A stretch of DNA of 10,988 bases from Pseudomonadota bacterium (GCA_021780395.1 JAJXYU010000074.1:1-10988); one strand, 5' to 3'; shown: positions 1-7,179, numbered from the stretch's first letter. Translations and numbers: made by a program. The notes: a model not told the origin generated them from the sequence alone.

Positions 1-407
1 GCCGCTTCGCCGCGCAGATCGTATTGGTCGGCGAGCAGCCGCCACGCGTCCGGCGACTCCGGTGCGATGCCGAGTGCGTGCCGCAGGCTCGCGATCGATT
101 CGTCGACCCGGCCGGCGGCCGATCGCGCAGCCGCGAGCTCGAGGTGCACACGCGCGGCACCCGGCTGTTCCTTCGCGAGCGGTTCGAGGATCGCGAGCGC
201 GGCGTCGAGACGACCGGCGCGCCGATGCGCGGCACCCTGGATCACGCGCGCCTGCGGGTGGCCGGGATACGCACGGGCCACCTCGTCGGCCTGGCGCAGC
301 GCGAGGTCCGGATCACGGTCGAGCAGCCGCACCGCGTGCGCCAATGCGACGTCCGCGGACGCGACCGGCTCGCTGCCGGCCCGCTTCAGATCCGATTGCG
401 CTGCCAC
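1..407 (-). CDS. TPR-repeat protein, N-terminal part (3' end outside window)
   Basis: The minus strand is open from a GTG at 407 to the window edge, giving about 135 residues. The translation is helical and repetitive. Two clear tetratricopeptide-type units are visible, around 'YPGHPQARVIQGAAHRRAGR' and 'PGAARVHLELAAARSAAGRV', followed by a third beginning 'PESPDAWRLLADQYDLRGEA'. The Pro, Gly, Ala and Leu positions repeat about every 34 residues. TPR domains are protein-interaction scaffolds. From memory, this kind of N-terminus (a short lead, then TPRs) is common in proteobacterial TPR-sulfotransferase fusions, but the catalytic part would lie outside the window, so no enzymatic role is assigned. 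The start is uncertain: no good Shine-Dalgarno precedes the GTG, and a TTG at 488 is also in frame, although that TTG is the first part of a TTGACA hexamer. The gene follows the dimethylformamidase-like gene on the same strand after 176 nt. Confidence 0.6.
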   Translation of the reverse strand, partial: MAAQSDLKRAGSEPVASADVALAHAVRLLDRDPDLALRQADEVARAYPGHPQARVIQGAAHRRAGRLDAALAILEPLAKEQPGAARVHLELAAARSAAGRVDESIASLRHALGIAPESPDAWRLLADQYDLRGEA

Positions 408-459
408 GACGACGGTGTACTTCGAATGTTGCGGCCGATACCCTTCCCCACGAGCGCCA

Positions 460-488
460 ATCTGAGCCGTTACCGCGATGCTTGTCAA
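460..488 (-). promoter_or_regulatory. candidate sigma-70 promoter for the TPR gene
   Basis: Read on the minus strand, a perfect TTGACA (488-483) is followed after exactly 17 nt by TCAGAT (465-460), a 3/6 match to TATAAT. Transcription would start near 453, leaving a leader of about 45 nt before the GTG at 407. The -35 is strong and the -10 weak, so this is only a candidate. Confidence 0.35.
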
Positions 489-531
489 CGCCGCCGTTGC
501 TCCGGTCCAACGGCCGACTCTTGCGTCTTCA

Positions 532-561
532 GCGCCCGCGGATCCTGGCCGTTGCGGGCGC
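532..561 (-). terminator. inverted repeat after the dimethylformamidase-like gene, possible terminator
   Basis: GCGCCCGC (532-539) and GCGGGCGC (554-561) form a perfect 8-bp all-GC stem with a 14-nt loop that contains GGATCC. The repeat begins 22 nt past the stop codon of the minus-strand gene ending at 584 and lies before the promoter candidate of the next gene. No T-run follows the stem on the minus strand, so it is not a canonical intrinsic terminator. It may act as an RNA 3'-end stabiliser or a Rho-assisted terminator. Confidence 0.35.
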
Positions 562-583
562 GACACACGCGGCGGGACCGCGA

Positions 584-2317
584 TCAGCGGCGGTCGAGAT
601 GGCGATCGAGCACGTTCGCGGTCACCCGTGCGACCATCGGATCGGCCTTCCGCAGGGCGGCGACCCACTCGCAGCTGCCCGCATGGAACACCTCGCCGGC
701 ACCGCGCGTGAAGTGCACGATCATCCCGGCGCCACGCTTCACGCGCGCGATCCCCGCCTCGCCAGGGTCGCCGTACCGCAGCGCCGCGACGTATTGCGCC
801 TCCTCGTCGCCGATGAACCGGTCGTCGATCGCCGCGCCCGGCACGGGTTCTTCGCGCAACGAGGAGAGCCCGAGCGCGAGTATCGACAGCCCTGGCGGCG
901 CGCCGCCGGCCGGCAAGGGTTCCGGCAACCCGTCGCGGATCACGTACGGCAAGCCGTCGACCTCGTAGCCGAACGCATGCCCCTCGGCGCCGAGCAGATC
1001 GCCGTACGCGAGGCCCGTGCCGGCGAACGCCCAGTGCTCCGGCCGGTAGATCGGAAATCCGCGCACGCCGCGCGCCGCGCACGCGCCCCAGCCGGCATAA
1101 AGACCGTCGGTCGCGTTCAATCCGAAGGTCGCGGCCCCGGGCCGACCGGTCTCGGGCGCCTCCCAGGAGCCGGTCGTCCGGCGCGGATCGCTCGAGCGGT
1201 ACACGGGATCCTCCGCCCGGGCGCGATACTTGTAGCAGACCTGCCGCCGGCCCCCCGGCTCGAGGCGGGTCTGCCACATGAAGTTGCCGGCGAACCGCGC
1301 GACCCGCCCGCCCCGCTCGACGTAGGCGTCGATCGCGTCACGCATTTCCCAGGTCCAGTACTCGTCGTGCCCCACCATCACGACGCAATCGTAACCGTCG
1401 AGGATCTGCGGTTCGAACTGCAGCTCGTGCTGGCTCGCGAGATCGACCGGGTAACCCGCCCGCTCGGCCCAGCGCAGGAAGTGTGAGTCGTAGCTCGCCC
1501 ACCCCGCCGACGCATATTTGTTCGAGTGACCGGTCGCATAGGCCCATTCGAGGTGCGGATAGCGCGGCGCAGCCCCCGGCGGGACCGGGAACTCGACCGG
1601 TACCCGCGGCGCGTCCGCGGGCAACACGACGAAGCCGCGGCACCACGGCCGCTCGATGCTGACGACCGGCGAGTACTGGTTGCGCCCGGGTCCGGTGAGG
1701 CCGCGATAATGGCTCGAGCCGCCCCAGGTGTTGTACGCGGTCCAGGTTCCCGTCGCGGCGATCTGCAGCACCCGGCCGGGCCGGCGCGCCGGCCGCGGCT
1801 TCACGATGAAGAGGTGGTGGCCGTGGAGCGTCACGCCGCCCCGCCCCTCGGCGCTCAAGGTCACCCGGTACGCGCCCGAAGGCCAGTCCTCGCCGACCGG
1901 GAACTCGCACGCCGTGGCCCAGCCGCACCCTTCGATGGAGCAGTCCGCCGGCGTCGCTTGCCAGCGCAATCCGGTCAGCGAGCGCTCCAGCACCCCGACC
2001 TGGTCGGCGCCGTCGCGGACGATCTCGAGCCTGGCGCGCGCGACGTTCGAGCTGATCTGCAGCCGGACGGTCGAACCCGGGGAATACGCGAACGCATCGC
2101 TGTAACACCACAGCTCGCCGCGCTCGCCGTCCATGCCGGGGGACTCGTAGCGATGCGCGAACACCGCCTCGCGGCGCTGCGCCGCGCTCAAGCCGAAATC
2201 CGGATAGTCCGCGCTCACGTCCGCGACGCCCGACCCGCCGGCGCGCCCCGGCGGTGGTTGCCAATGAGGTGCATTTGTGGTCTCTTGAAGGCTTCGCGCA
2301 TCGCGCGCGATCTCCAC
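584..2317 (-). CDS. N,N-dimethylformamidase large-subunit-like protein
   Basis: This 577-residue protein resembles the C-terminal domain of the dimethylformamidase beta subunit, an iron-dependent amidohydrolase family that splits DMF into dimethylamine and formate. Visible family hallmarks are 'YNTWGG' at 195-200, 'GYDCVVMVGHDEYW' at 308-321, 'GGRVARFAGNFMWQTR' at 336-351 and 'RPEHWAFAGTGLAYGD' at 425-440. The HDE at 317-319 fits the His/Glu of the known iron site. The remaining iron ligands in the family are tyrosines, which I cannot assign with certainty. Paracoccus DMFase beta is longer (about 760 residues) and needs a small alpha subunit; none is encoded nearby. There is no signal peptide, so it is probably cytoplasmic. 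The real substrate may be another amide. The GTG at 2317 gives the longest frame. It has no Shine-Dalgarno, and codons 10-21 are AT-rich at the third position, unlike the rest, so the GTG at 2218 may be the true start. A permease gene diverges from it. Confidence 0.8.
   Translation of the reverse strand: MEIARDARSLQETTNAPHWQPPPGRAGGSGVADVSADYPDFGLSAAQRREAVFAHRYESPGMDGERGELWCYSDAFAYSPGSTVRLQISSNVARARLEIVRDGADQVGVLERSLTGLRWQATPADCSIEGCGWATACEFPVGEDWPSGAYRVTLSAEGRGGVTLHGHHLFIVKPRPARRPGRVLQIAATGTWTAYNTWGGSSHYRGLTGPGRNQYSPVVSIERPWCRGFVVLPADAPRVPVEFPVPPGAAPRYPHLEWAYATGHSNKYASAGWASYDSHFLRWAERAGYPVDLASQHELQFEPQILDGYDCVVMVGHDEYWTWEMRDAIDAYVERGGRVARFAGNFMWQTRLEPGGRRQVCYKYRARAEDPVYRSSDPRRTTGSWEAPETGRPGAATFGLNATDGLYAGWGACAARGVRGFPIYRPEHWAFAGTGLAYGDLLGAEGHAFGYEVDGLPYVIRDGLPEPLPAGGAPPGLSILALGLSSLREEPVPGAAIDDRFIGDEEAQYVAALRYGDPGEAGIARVKRGAGMIVHFTRGAGEVFHAGSCEWVAALRKADPMVARVTANVLDRHLDRR
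2258..2286 (+). promoter_or_regulatory. candidate promoter for the NCS1 permease gene
   Basis: TTGCCA (2258-2263, 5/6 to the -35 consensus) lies 17 nt before TCTCTT (2281-2286, 3/6 to the -10 consensus). The predicted start near 2293 would give a leader of about 44 nt before the ATG at 2337. The stretch 2258-2295 is visibly richer in A and T than its surroundings, as expected for promoter DNA. It lies inside the annotated 5' end of the divergent gene, which is part of the case for a later start of that gene. Confidence 0.3.
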
Positions 2318-2319
2318 GA

Positions 2320-2338
2320 ACGATCATCGCACGATCAT
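2320..2338. repeat. tandem ACGATCAT repeat between divergent start codons
   Basis: ACGATCAT occurs at 2320-2327 and again at 2331-2338, separated by CGC, so the two copies are in phase on an 11-bp helical turn. They fill the 19-nt gap between the divergent start codons, and the second copy runs into the permease ATG. This could be paired half-sites for a regulator of both genes, or a chance duplication. Confidence 0.4.
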
Positions 2339-3737
2339 GCAATCGCAACCAGCCACGCGGTCGGGCGGCATCGAACGGCACACGATCTTCCCCATTCCGC
2401 TAGACCAGCGGCACGGCAATGCGCGGCAGTTGTTCACGCTGTGGTTCGGCGCGAATCTCAACGTGCTCACGGTCGTGACCGGCGCGCTCGCGACGACGGT
2501 GTTCCACCAGTCGTTCCTGTCGGGCTCGGTCGCGATCGTGCTCGGGAACCTGATCGGCACGGTATTCATGGCACTGCACGCGGCGCAGGGTCCGCGGCTC
2601 GGGGTCCCGCAGATGGTGCAGAGCCGCGGGCAGTTCGGCGCGCGCGGTGCCGCGTTCGTCGTCGCGCTGGTGATCTTCATGTACGTCGGCTACGCGGCGA
2701 CCGCGCTGGTGACCGGCGGTCAGTCCGTGCACGCGATCGTGCCGCCGATCAGCGTGCGCGCCGGTCTGATCGGCATCGGCGCATTGAGCCTCGGCGCCGC
2801 GATCTACGGACATGACCTGATCCACGCGGGCACCCGGGCGATCGCCTACGTCTCCGGCGCGGCGGTCGCGCTGTGCTACCTGGGTCTCGCGCTCGCGCAC
2901 CGGCTGCCCCCGGCCTATCTCACCGGCGGCTCGTTCTCGCTCGTCGGCTTTCTCGACATGCTGTCGATCGCGGCCTTCTGGCAGTTGTCCTACGCGCCCT
3001 ACGTGTCCGACTACTCGCGTTATCTGCCGCCGGACACCGGGCCCCGTCAGGCGTTCTGGGCGTGTTACTGGGGGACCACGCTCGGCGCGGTGCTGCCGAT
3101 GGTGTTCGGCGCGCTGATCGGACCGGCGGTCGCGGGCGGAGACGTCGTCGCGGCGATCGTCGCGCTGACCGGCCGCGCGAGCACGCCGATCGTGCTGCTG
3201 TTCGCACCGGGCGTCGCGGTCGCCGGCGCGATCTGCATCTACGGCGGGACACTCGCGGTGATCACGCTCGCGCAGACGTTCGCGCCCGGATGGCGGGCGG
3301 ACGCGCGCGCGCGCGCGCCGATCGCGACGGGGATCTTCGTCGCCGCGGCCGCGCTCGGCACCGTCGGCGCGACCGAGTTCCTGCCGCTGTACAGCCGGTT
3401 CAACGAACTGCTCCTGTATCTGATGGTGCCGTGGACGGCGGTGAACCTCGTCGATTATTACTGGGTGCAGTTCGGCGATTACGAAGTCACGTCGTTCTTC
3501 TCGGCCGACGGCGGGATCTATGGCCGGTACAACGTGATGGCGATCGTCTGCTACACGATCGGGATCGTCGTGCAGATCCCGTTCATCGCCGCCGATTTCT
3601 ACGTCGGGCCCGCGGCGCGGGCGCTCGGCGGGGTCGATCTGTCGTGGCTCGTCGGCCTCGCGGTCGTCGCGGGCACGTACTACTTCAGCGCGCCGCGCCG
3701 TTCACGCGCGCGGGCGCAGGCCGCGCGGATCGTATAG
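2337..3737 (+). CDS. NCS1-family permease (purine/cytosine/allantoin type)
   Basis: This is a 466-residue inner-membrane protein, mostly hydrophobic and consistent with the usual 12 membrane segments of nucleobase:cation symporter-1 transporters. These import cytosine, purines, allantoin, hydantoins, thiamine and similar nitrogen compounds with H+ or Na+. Visible family marks are 'IERHTIFPIP' at 12-21, 'FGANLNVLTVVTG' at 37-49, 'QGPRLGVPQMVQSRGQFG' at 84-101, 'YAPYVSDYSRYLP' at 219-231 and 'NLVDYYWV' at 370-377. The length is typical and both ends look intact. The ATG at 2337 sits 12 codons before the conserved IER block, which supports the start, although no Shine-Dalgarno is visible. The 3' end overlaps the convergent flavoprotein gene by 36 nt. 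Its divergent partner is an amidohydrolase, which suggests the permease imports that enzyme's substrate. The substrate itself cannot be read from the sequence. Confidence 0.9.
   Translation: MQSQPATRSGGIERHTIFPIPLDQRHGNARQLFTLWFGANLNVLTVVTGALATTVFHQSFLSGSVAIVLGNLIGTVFMALHAAQGPRLGVPQMVQSRGQFGARGAAFVVALVIFMYVGYAATALVTGGQSVHAIVPPISVRAGLIGIGALSLGAAIYGHDLIHAGTRAIAYVSGAAVALCYLGLALAHRLPPAYLTGGSFSLVGFLDMLSIAAFWQLSYAPYVSDYSRYLPPDTGPRQAFWACYWGTTLGAVLPMVFGALIGPAVAGGDVVAAIVALTGRASTPIVLLFAPGVAVAGAICIYGGTLAVITLAQTFAPGWRADARARAPIATGIFVAAAALGTVGATEFLPLYSRFNELLLYLMVPWTAVNLVDYYWVQFGDYEVTSFFSADGGIYGRYNVMAIVCYTIGIVVQIPFIAADFYVGPAARALGGVDLSWLVGLAVVAGTYYFSAPRRSRARAQAARIV
3302..3318. repeat. (CG)8C dinucleotide run inside the permease gene
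   Basis: This is a 17-nt uninterrupted alternating C/G tract coding for part of the Ala-Arg-rich loop around residues 322-328 of the permease. Gain or loss of one CG unit would shift the frame. Such tracts also favour Z-DNA. In a genome this GC-rich it may be a by-product of Ala/Arg codons. Confidence 0.6.
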
Positions 3738-6155
3738 CGGTGATAGCGACGCGCGCGCCGGGATCCGCCGCCGCGCGAGCTGGATCTCGAACCGGCCGTC
3801 GCGGATGAACGCCTCGTCGACGCCGTCCGGATGCGCGACGTAGCCGAGCCCCACCGCGGCACCGAGCGTGTGACCATACATCGCCGAGGTCACGAAACCG
3901 ACCCGTTCGCGGTCGCGCAGGATCGGCTCGTTGTGATGGAGCATCGGCTCCGGGTCCTCCAGCAGGAACTGCACGAGCCGCCGGCGCAGCGGCCCGGCGC
4001 CGCGCTGCGCGAGCAGCGCGTCGCGGCCGAGGAACCCTTCGGGCTTGTCCCAGGCGCAGGTGAACGCGATCCCGGCCTCGAGCGGCGTGTCCGCGGGGCC
4101 GATGTCGTGGGACCAATCCCGGTACGCCTTCTCGATCCGCAGCGAATTGAGCGCGTGATAGCCGCAGTGACGCAGACCGTGCGCCGCGCCCGCGGCGACC
4201 AGCGCGTCGTACACCGGCTGCGCGAACGCGGTCGGCACGTACAGCTCCCAGCCGAGCTCGCCGACGTAGGTGAGGCGCAACGCGTACACGGTCTGGTAGC
4301 CGATCCGCACCGATCGGCAGTGCGCGAACGGGAAGCCATCCGCCGAGAAGTCGTCCGCCGACAGCGATTGCAGGAGCGCGCGCGACGCCGGGCCCTGGAC
4401 GTTCAGCATCGCGTAGGCGTCGGTCACGTCGGTGAGGACGCAACGCGCCTCCTCCGGGATCCGCCCGCGGATCCACGCTTCGACGTGCGTCTGCGTGAAC
4501 GCGGCGGTCACGACCAGGAACCGGCCCGCGGCGAGCCGGGTGACCGTGAGATCGGCCTCGATGCCGCCGGACTCGTTCAGGAACTGGGTGTACACGCAGC
4601 GTCCGACCGCGACGTCGACGTCCGCGGTCGCGATTGAGTTCAGCACCCGCGCGGCGTCCGCGCCCTGCACCAGCAGTTTCGCGAACGAGGACTGATCGAA
4701 CACGCCGACCCGTTCGCGCACCGCGCGGTGCTCCGCGGCGCTGTTCGCGAACCAGTTCTGACGGCCCCATCCGTACTCGTACCGCGGCGCCTGCCCGGGT
4801 TCGGCATACCAGTTCGCGCGTTCCCAGCCGGCCGACTCGCCGAAGCAGGCACCGGCGGCCGTGATCCGGTCGTGCAACACCCCCTTCTTCACGCCGCGCG
4901 CGCTCGTCCACTGCCGGAACGGCCAGTGGTCCTGGTAACCGATCCCCAGTGATTCGACGGTGCGGTCCAGCAGGTAACGATCGTTGTCCTGCCACGCATG
5001 CATGCGCCGCAGGTTCACGGTCCACACGTCCATCGGCGGCCGACCGTCGAGGATCCAGCGCGCGATCACCGAACCCGCGCCGCCGGCCGAGAGGATCCCG
5101 AGCGAATTGAATCCCGCGGCGACGAAGAAGTTCTTCAGGTCGGGCGCCTCGCCCATCAGGTAGTTGTGATCGGGTGTGAACGACTCCGGACCGCAGAACA
5201 GCAGCTTGATCCCGGTCTCGAGCAACACCGGCACGCGACGCATCGCGCGCTCGATGTACGGTCCCAGTCGGTCCCAGTCCGGCGCCAGTTCGCCGAATGC
5301 GAAGTCCGCGGGCAGGTCCGCGAGGCGCACGGGCTTCGCGACGTCCTCGAACAGCCCGACCATCAACTTGCCGGCCTCCTCGCGGATGTACGCGGCATTG
5401 CCGGGATCGCGCAGGATCGGCAGGCGCGAATGCACGCCCGCGATCGGTTCGGAGATCAGGTAGTAATGCTCCGCGGCCTGCAACGGCACGTTGACGCCGG
5501 CCATCCGGCCGACGTGCCGAGCCCAGAGCCCCGCGCAATTGACCACGAACTCGGCATGGATGTCGCCCGCGCTCGTGCGCACGCCGACCGCGCGCCCGCG
5601 CTCGCGAAGCACCGCGGTGACCGCGACGCCCTCGATCAGGCGCGCGCCGCGCTGCCGCGCACCCTTCGCGAGCGCCTGCGTCACGTCGGTGGGGTTCGCG
5701 CGCGCGTCGTTCGGGAAGTGGAACGCCGCGGCGAGGTCGTCGACCGCGGCGAGCGGCCAGTGCACGCGCACCTCCGCGGGCGGGATTTCGTGCGCCTCGA
5801 TCCCGAAGCTGCGCGCGAGGTGCACTCCGCGGCGCATTTCCTCGGCCTTGTCCTCGGTCCGGGCGAGCTGGATCGATCCGCAGTCGATCAGCCCGGCGGA
5901 TTGTCCGGTCTCGGCCTCGAGGCTGCGATACAGCTCCTGGGAGTACTTCGCGAGCTGCGTCTGCGTCTCGGTGTCGCGCAATGCGGTGAGCAGGCCGGCG
6001 GCGTGCCAGGTGGTCCCGGCGGTGAGCCGGGCGCGCTCGAGCAGCACGACGTCGCGGCAGCCGTACTTCGTCAGATGGTAGGCGACGGAGCAGCCGATCA
6101 CGCCGCCGCCGATGATCACCACCCGCGCATGGGAGGGAAGGGACGCTGAGCTCAT
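3702..6155 (-). CDS. FAD-dependent sarcosine/dimethylglycine dehydrogenase-like protein with C-terminal GcvT domain
   Basis: The 817-residue protein has the layout of monomeric dimethylglycine and sarcosine dehydrogenases, which oxidatively N-demethylate methylated glycines and pass the carbon to tetrahydrofolate. Residues 1-370 form a DAO-type FAD domain with the dinucleotide motif 'IIGGGVIG' (14-21) and 'TTWHAAGL' (48-55), whose His51 matches the His covalently linked to FAD in DMGDH. His230 and Tyr256 resemble the active-site pair of that family. A middle domain spans about 370-430. A GcvT-like folate domain follows at about 435-817, with 'GGIEADLTVTR' (530-540; Asp535 near the T-protein catalytic Asp), 'NVQGPASRALL' (585-595) and 'YVGELGWELYVP' (630-641). 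No signal peptide is visible. The ATG at 6155 is chosen because homology begins just after it; an ATG at 6173 is also possible. Substrate specificity is unknown. The gene shares its upstream region with the divergent TauE-like gene and overlaps the permease gene tail-to-tail. Confidence 0.87.
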   Translation of the reverse strand: MSSASLPSHARVVIIGGGVIGCSVAYHLTKYGCRDVVLLERARLTAGTTWHAAGLLTALRDTETQTQLAKYSQELYRSLEAETGQSAGLIDCGSIQLARTEDKAEEMRRGVHLARSFGIEAHEIPPAEVRVHWPLAAVDDLAAAFHFPNDARANPTDVTQALAKGARQRGARLIEGVAVTAVLRERGRAVGVRTSAGDIHAEFVVNCAGLWARHVGRMAGVNVPLQAAEHYYLISEPIAGVHSRLPILRDPGNAAYIREEAGKLMVGLFEDVAKPVRLADLPADFAFGELAPDWDRLGPYIERAMRRVPVLLETGIKLLFCGPESFTPDHNYLMGEAPDLKNFFVAAGFNSLGILSAGGAGSVIARWILDGRPPMDVWTVNLRRMHAWQDNDRYLLDRTVESLGIGYQDHWPFRQWTSARGVKKGVLHDRITAAGACFGESAGWERANWYAEPGQAPRYEYGWGRQNWFANSAAEHRAVRERVGVFDQSSFAKLLVQGADAARVLNSIATADVDVAVGRCVYTQFLNESGGIEADLTVTRLAAGRFLVVTAAFTQTHVEAWIRGRIPEEARCVLTDVTDAYAMLNVQGPASRALLQSLSADDFSADGFPFAHCRSVRIGYQTVYALRLTYVGELGWELYVPTAFAQPVYDALVAAGAAHGLRHCGYHALNSLRIEKAYRDWSHDIGPADTPLEAGIAFTCAWDKPEGFLGRDALLAQRGAGPLRRRLVQFLLEDPEPMLHHNEPILRDRERVGFVTSAMYGHTLGAAVGLGYVAHPDGVDEAFIRDGRFEIQLARRRIPARASLSPLYDPRGLRPRA

Positions 6156-6202
6156 GGGTCGGGAACGCTCCATCGATGCCGGTCGCAGCGCGGGCGGCGC
6201 CC

Positions 6203-6234
6203 TTGCCTGGAGCGGCTGGGCGCCGAGTATACTC
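6203..6234. promoter_or_regulatory. divergent promoter with palindromic -10 element
   Basis: GAGTATACTC (6225-6234) is a perfect palindrome, so TATACT, a 5/6 match to TATAAT, is present on both strands: 6228-6233 on plus and 6231-6226 on minus. On the plus strand TTGCCT (6203-6208) could be the -35, with a long 19-nt spacer. No good -35 is seen for the minus strand. Predicted starts give leaders of about 35 nt to the ATG at 6274 and about 65 nt to the ATG at 6155. The single element could drive both genes. Confidence 0.5.
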
Positions 6235-6273
6235 GCTGCGGGGAACGATCCTTGAGAACCTCCGAGGCATCCG

Positions 6274-7161
6274 ATGGACTTCGCACGACTCGCGCTGTTC
6301 GCAGTGCTCGGCATCGTCGATCTCGCGTTCCTCGCGGCCTGGGCGCAGGCGGTGAGACGTTCGCATCGAACCGGCGAGCGGCCCGACGCGGGCGATCTCG
6401 CGACCGGCCTCCTCACCGATTTCCTCGACGCGCTCGGGATCGGGTCGTTCGCGCCGACGACCGCGATATTCAAGATCCGCGGCAAACCGGCGGACGAACT
6501 GATTCCCGGAACGCTCAACATCGGCCACAACGTCGCCGCGTTCACCGAGACCGTGCTGTTCGTGACCGCGGTCGCGGTCGATCCGACCTTGCTCACCTCG
6601 ATGATCGCGAGCGCGGCCGCGGGCGCGTGGATCGGCGCGGGCATCGTGAGCCACCTGCCCCGCCGCGCGATCCAGGTGTGGATGGGAACGGCGCTGCTGA
6701 TCGCCGCGGCCTTCTTCACGATGAGCAATCTGTCGCTGTTCCCGGCGGGCGGCACCGCGATGGCGCTGCACGGCTGGCGGTTCGGCGTCGCGGTCGGGGC
6801 CAATTTCGTGTACGGCGCGCTGATGAGCGTCGGCATCGGCCTCTACGCGCCGTGCATGATCACGCTCGCGTTGCTCGGCCTGAATCCGCTCGGTGCGTTC
6901 CCGATCATGATGGGCGCCTGCGGACTCGTGCAGCCGGTCGCGAGCTTCCGGTTCTTCCAGACCGGCCGCTTCGCCCACGGCACCTCGCTTGGAATAGCGC
7001 TCGGCGGTTTCTTCGGCGTGCTGATCGCGGTCTACGTGGTCCGCCGCCTGCCGTTGCACGCGCTGCGCTGGCTGGTCGCGATCGTCGTGACCTACGCCGC
7101 GATCGCGATGCTGCGCTCGGCGCGCGCGCACCGGGCGACGGTCGCTACCGCGACCCGGTGA
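6274..7161 (+). CDS. TauE/SafE (TSUP) family permease
   Basis: This 295-residue polytopic inner-membrane protein has about eight hydrophobic segments. It matches the TauE/SafE family, whose studied members export sulfite, sulfoacetate or related small anions. The family is built from two homologous halves, visible here as 'GIGSFAPTT' (55-63) and 'GIGLYAPCM' (187-195), each leading into a membrane helix. The first block sits in 'LTDFLDALGIGSFAPTTAIF'. The start is well supported: GAGG at 6264-6267 lies 6 nt before the ATG. The gene diverges from the flavoprotein gene and shares the palindromic -10 region. It ends only 18 nt from the convergent DUF4019 gene. The transported compound is unknown. 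Sulfite export is the default family guess and nothing else nearby concerns sulfur. Confidence 0.82.
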   Translation: MDFARLALFAVLGIVDLAFLAAWAQAVRRSHRTGERPDAGDLATGLLTDFLDALGIGSFAPTTAIFKIRGKPADELIPGTLNIGHNVAAFTETVLFVTAVAVDPTLLTSMIASAAAGAWIGAGIVSHLPRRAIQVWMGTALLIAAAFFTMSNLSLFPAGGTAMALHGWRFGVAVGANFVYGALMSVGIGLYAPCMITLALLGLNPLGAFPIMMGACGLVQPVASFRFFQTGRFAHGTSLGIALGGFFGVLIAVYVVRRLPLHALRWLVAIVVTYAAIAMLRSARAHRATVATATR

Positions 7162-7179
7162 GCCCGAGCGGCCGCGCCC

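Noticed and set aside
24..1486. Long plus-strand open frames opposite the TPR and dimethylformamidase-like genes
   Set aside because: They are Arg/Pro/Ala-rich mirror frames with no domain logic. The minus strand carries clear family motifs over the same DNA.
5261..5280. Direct repeat GTCCCAGTCG/GTCCCAGTCC
   Set aside because: It lies inside the flavoprotein coding frame (Trp-Asp-Arg-Leu-Gly-Pro) and is explained by codon content; there is no further copy.
6156..6836. Upstream in-frame extension of the flavoprotein gene to 6836
   Set aside because: The extra ~225 residues are antisense to the TauE-like gene, run through the promoter palindrome and resemble no domain. The FAD motif begins a few residues after the ATG at 6155.
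3685..7131. A minus-strand open frame of more than 1100 codons
   Set aside because: It is a GC-driven shadow, rich in Arg, Ala and Gly and lacking motifs, running out of frame across the flavoprotein gene and antisense to the TauE-like gene.
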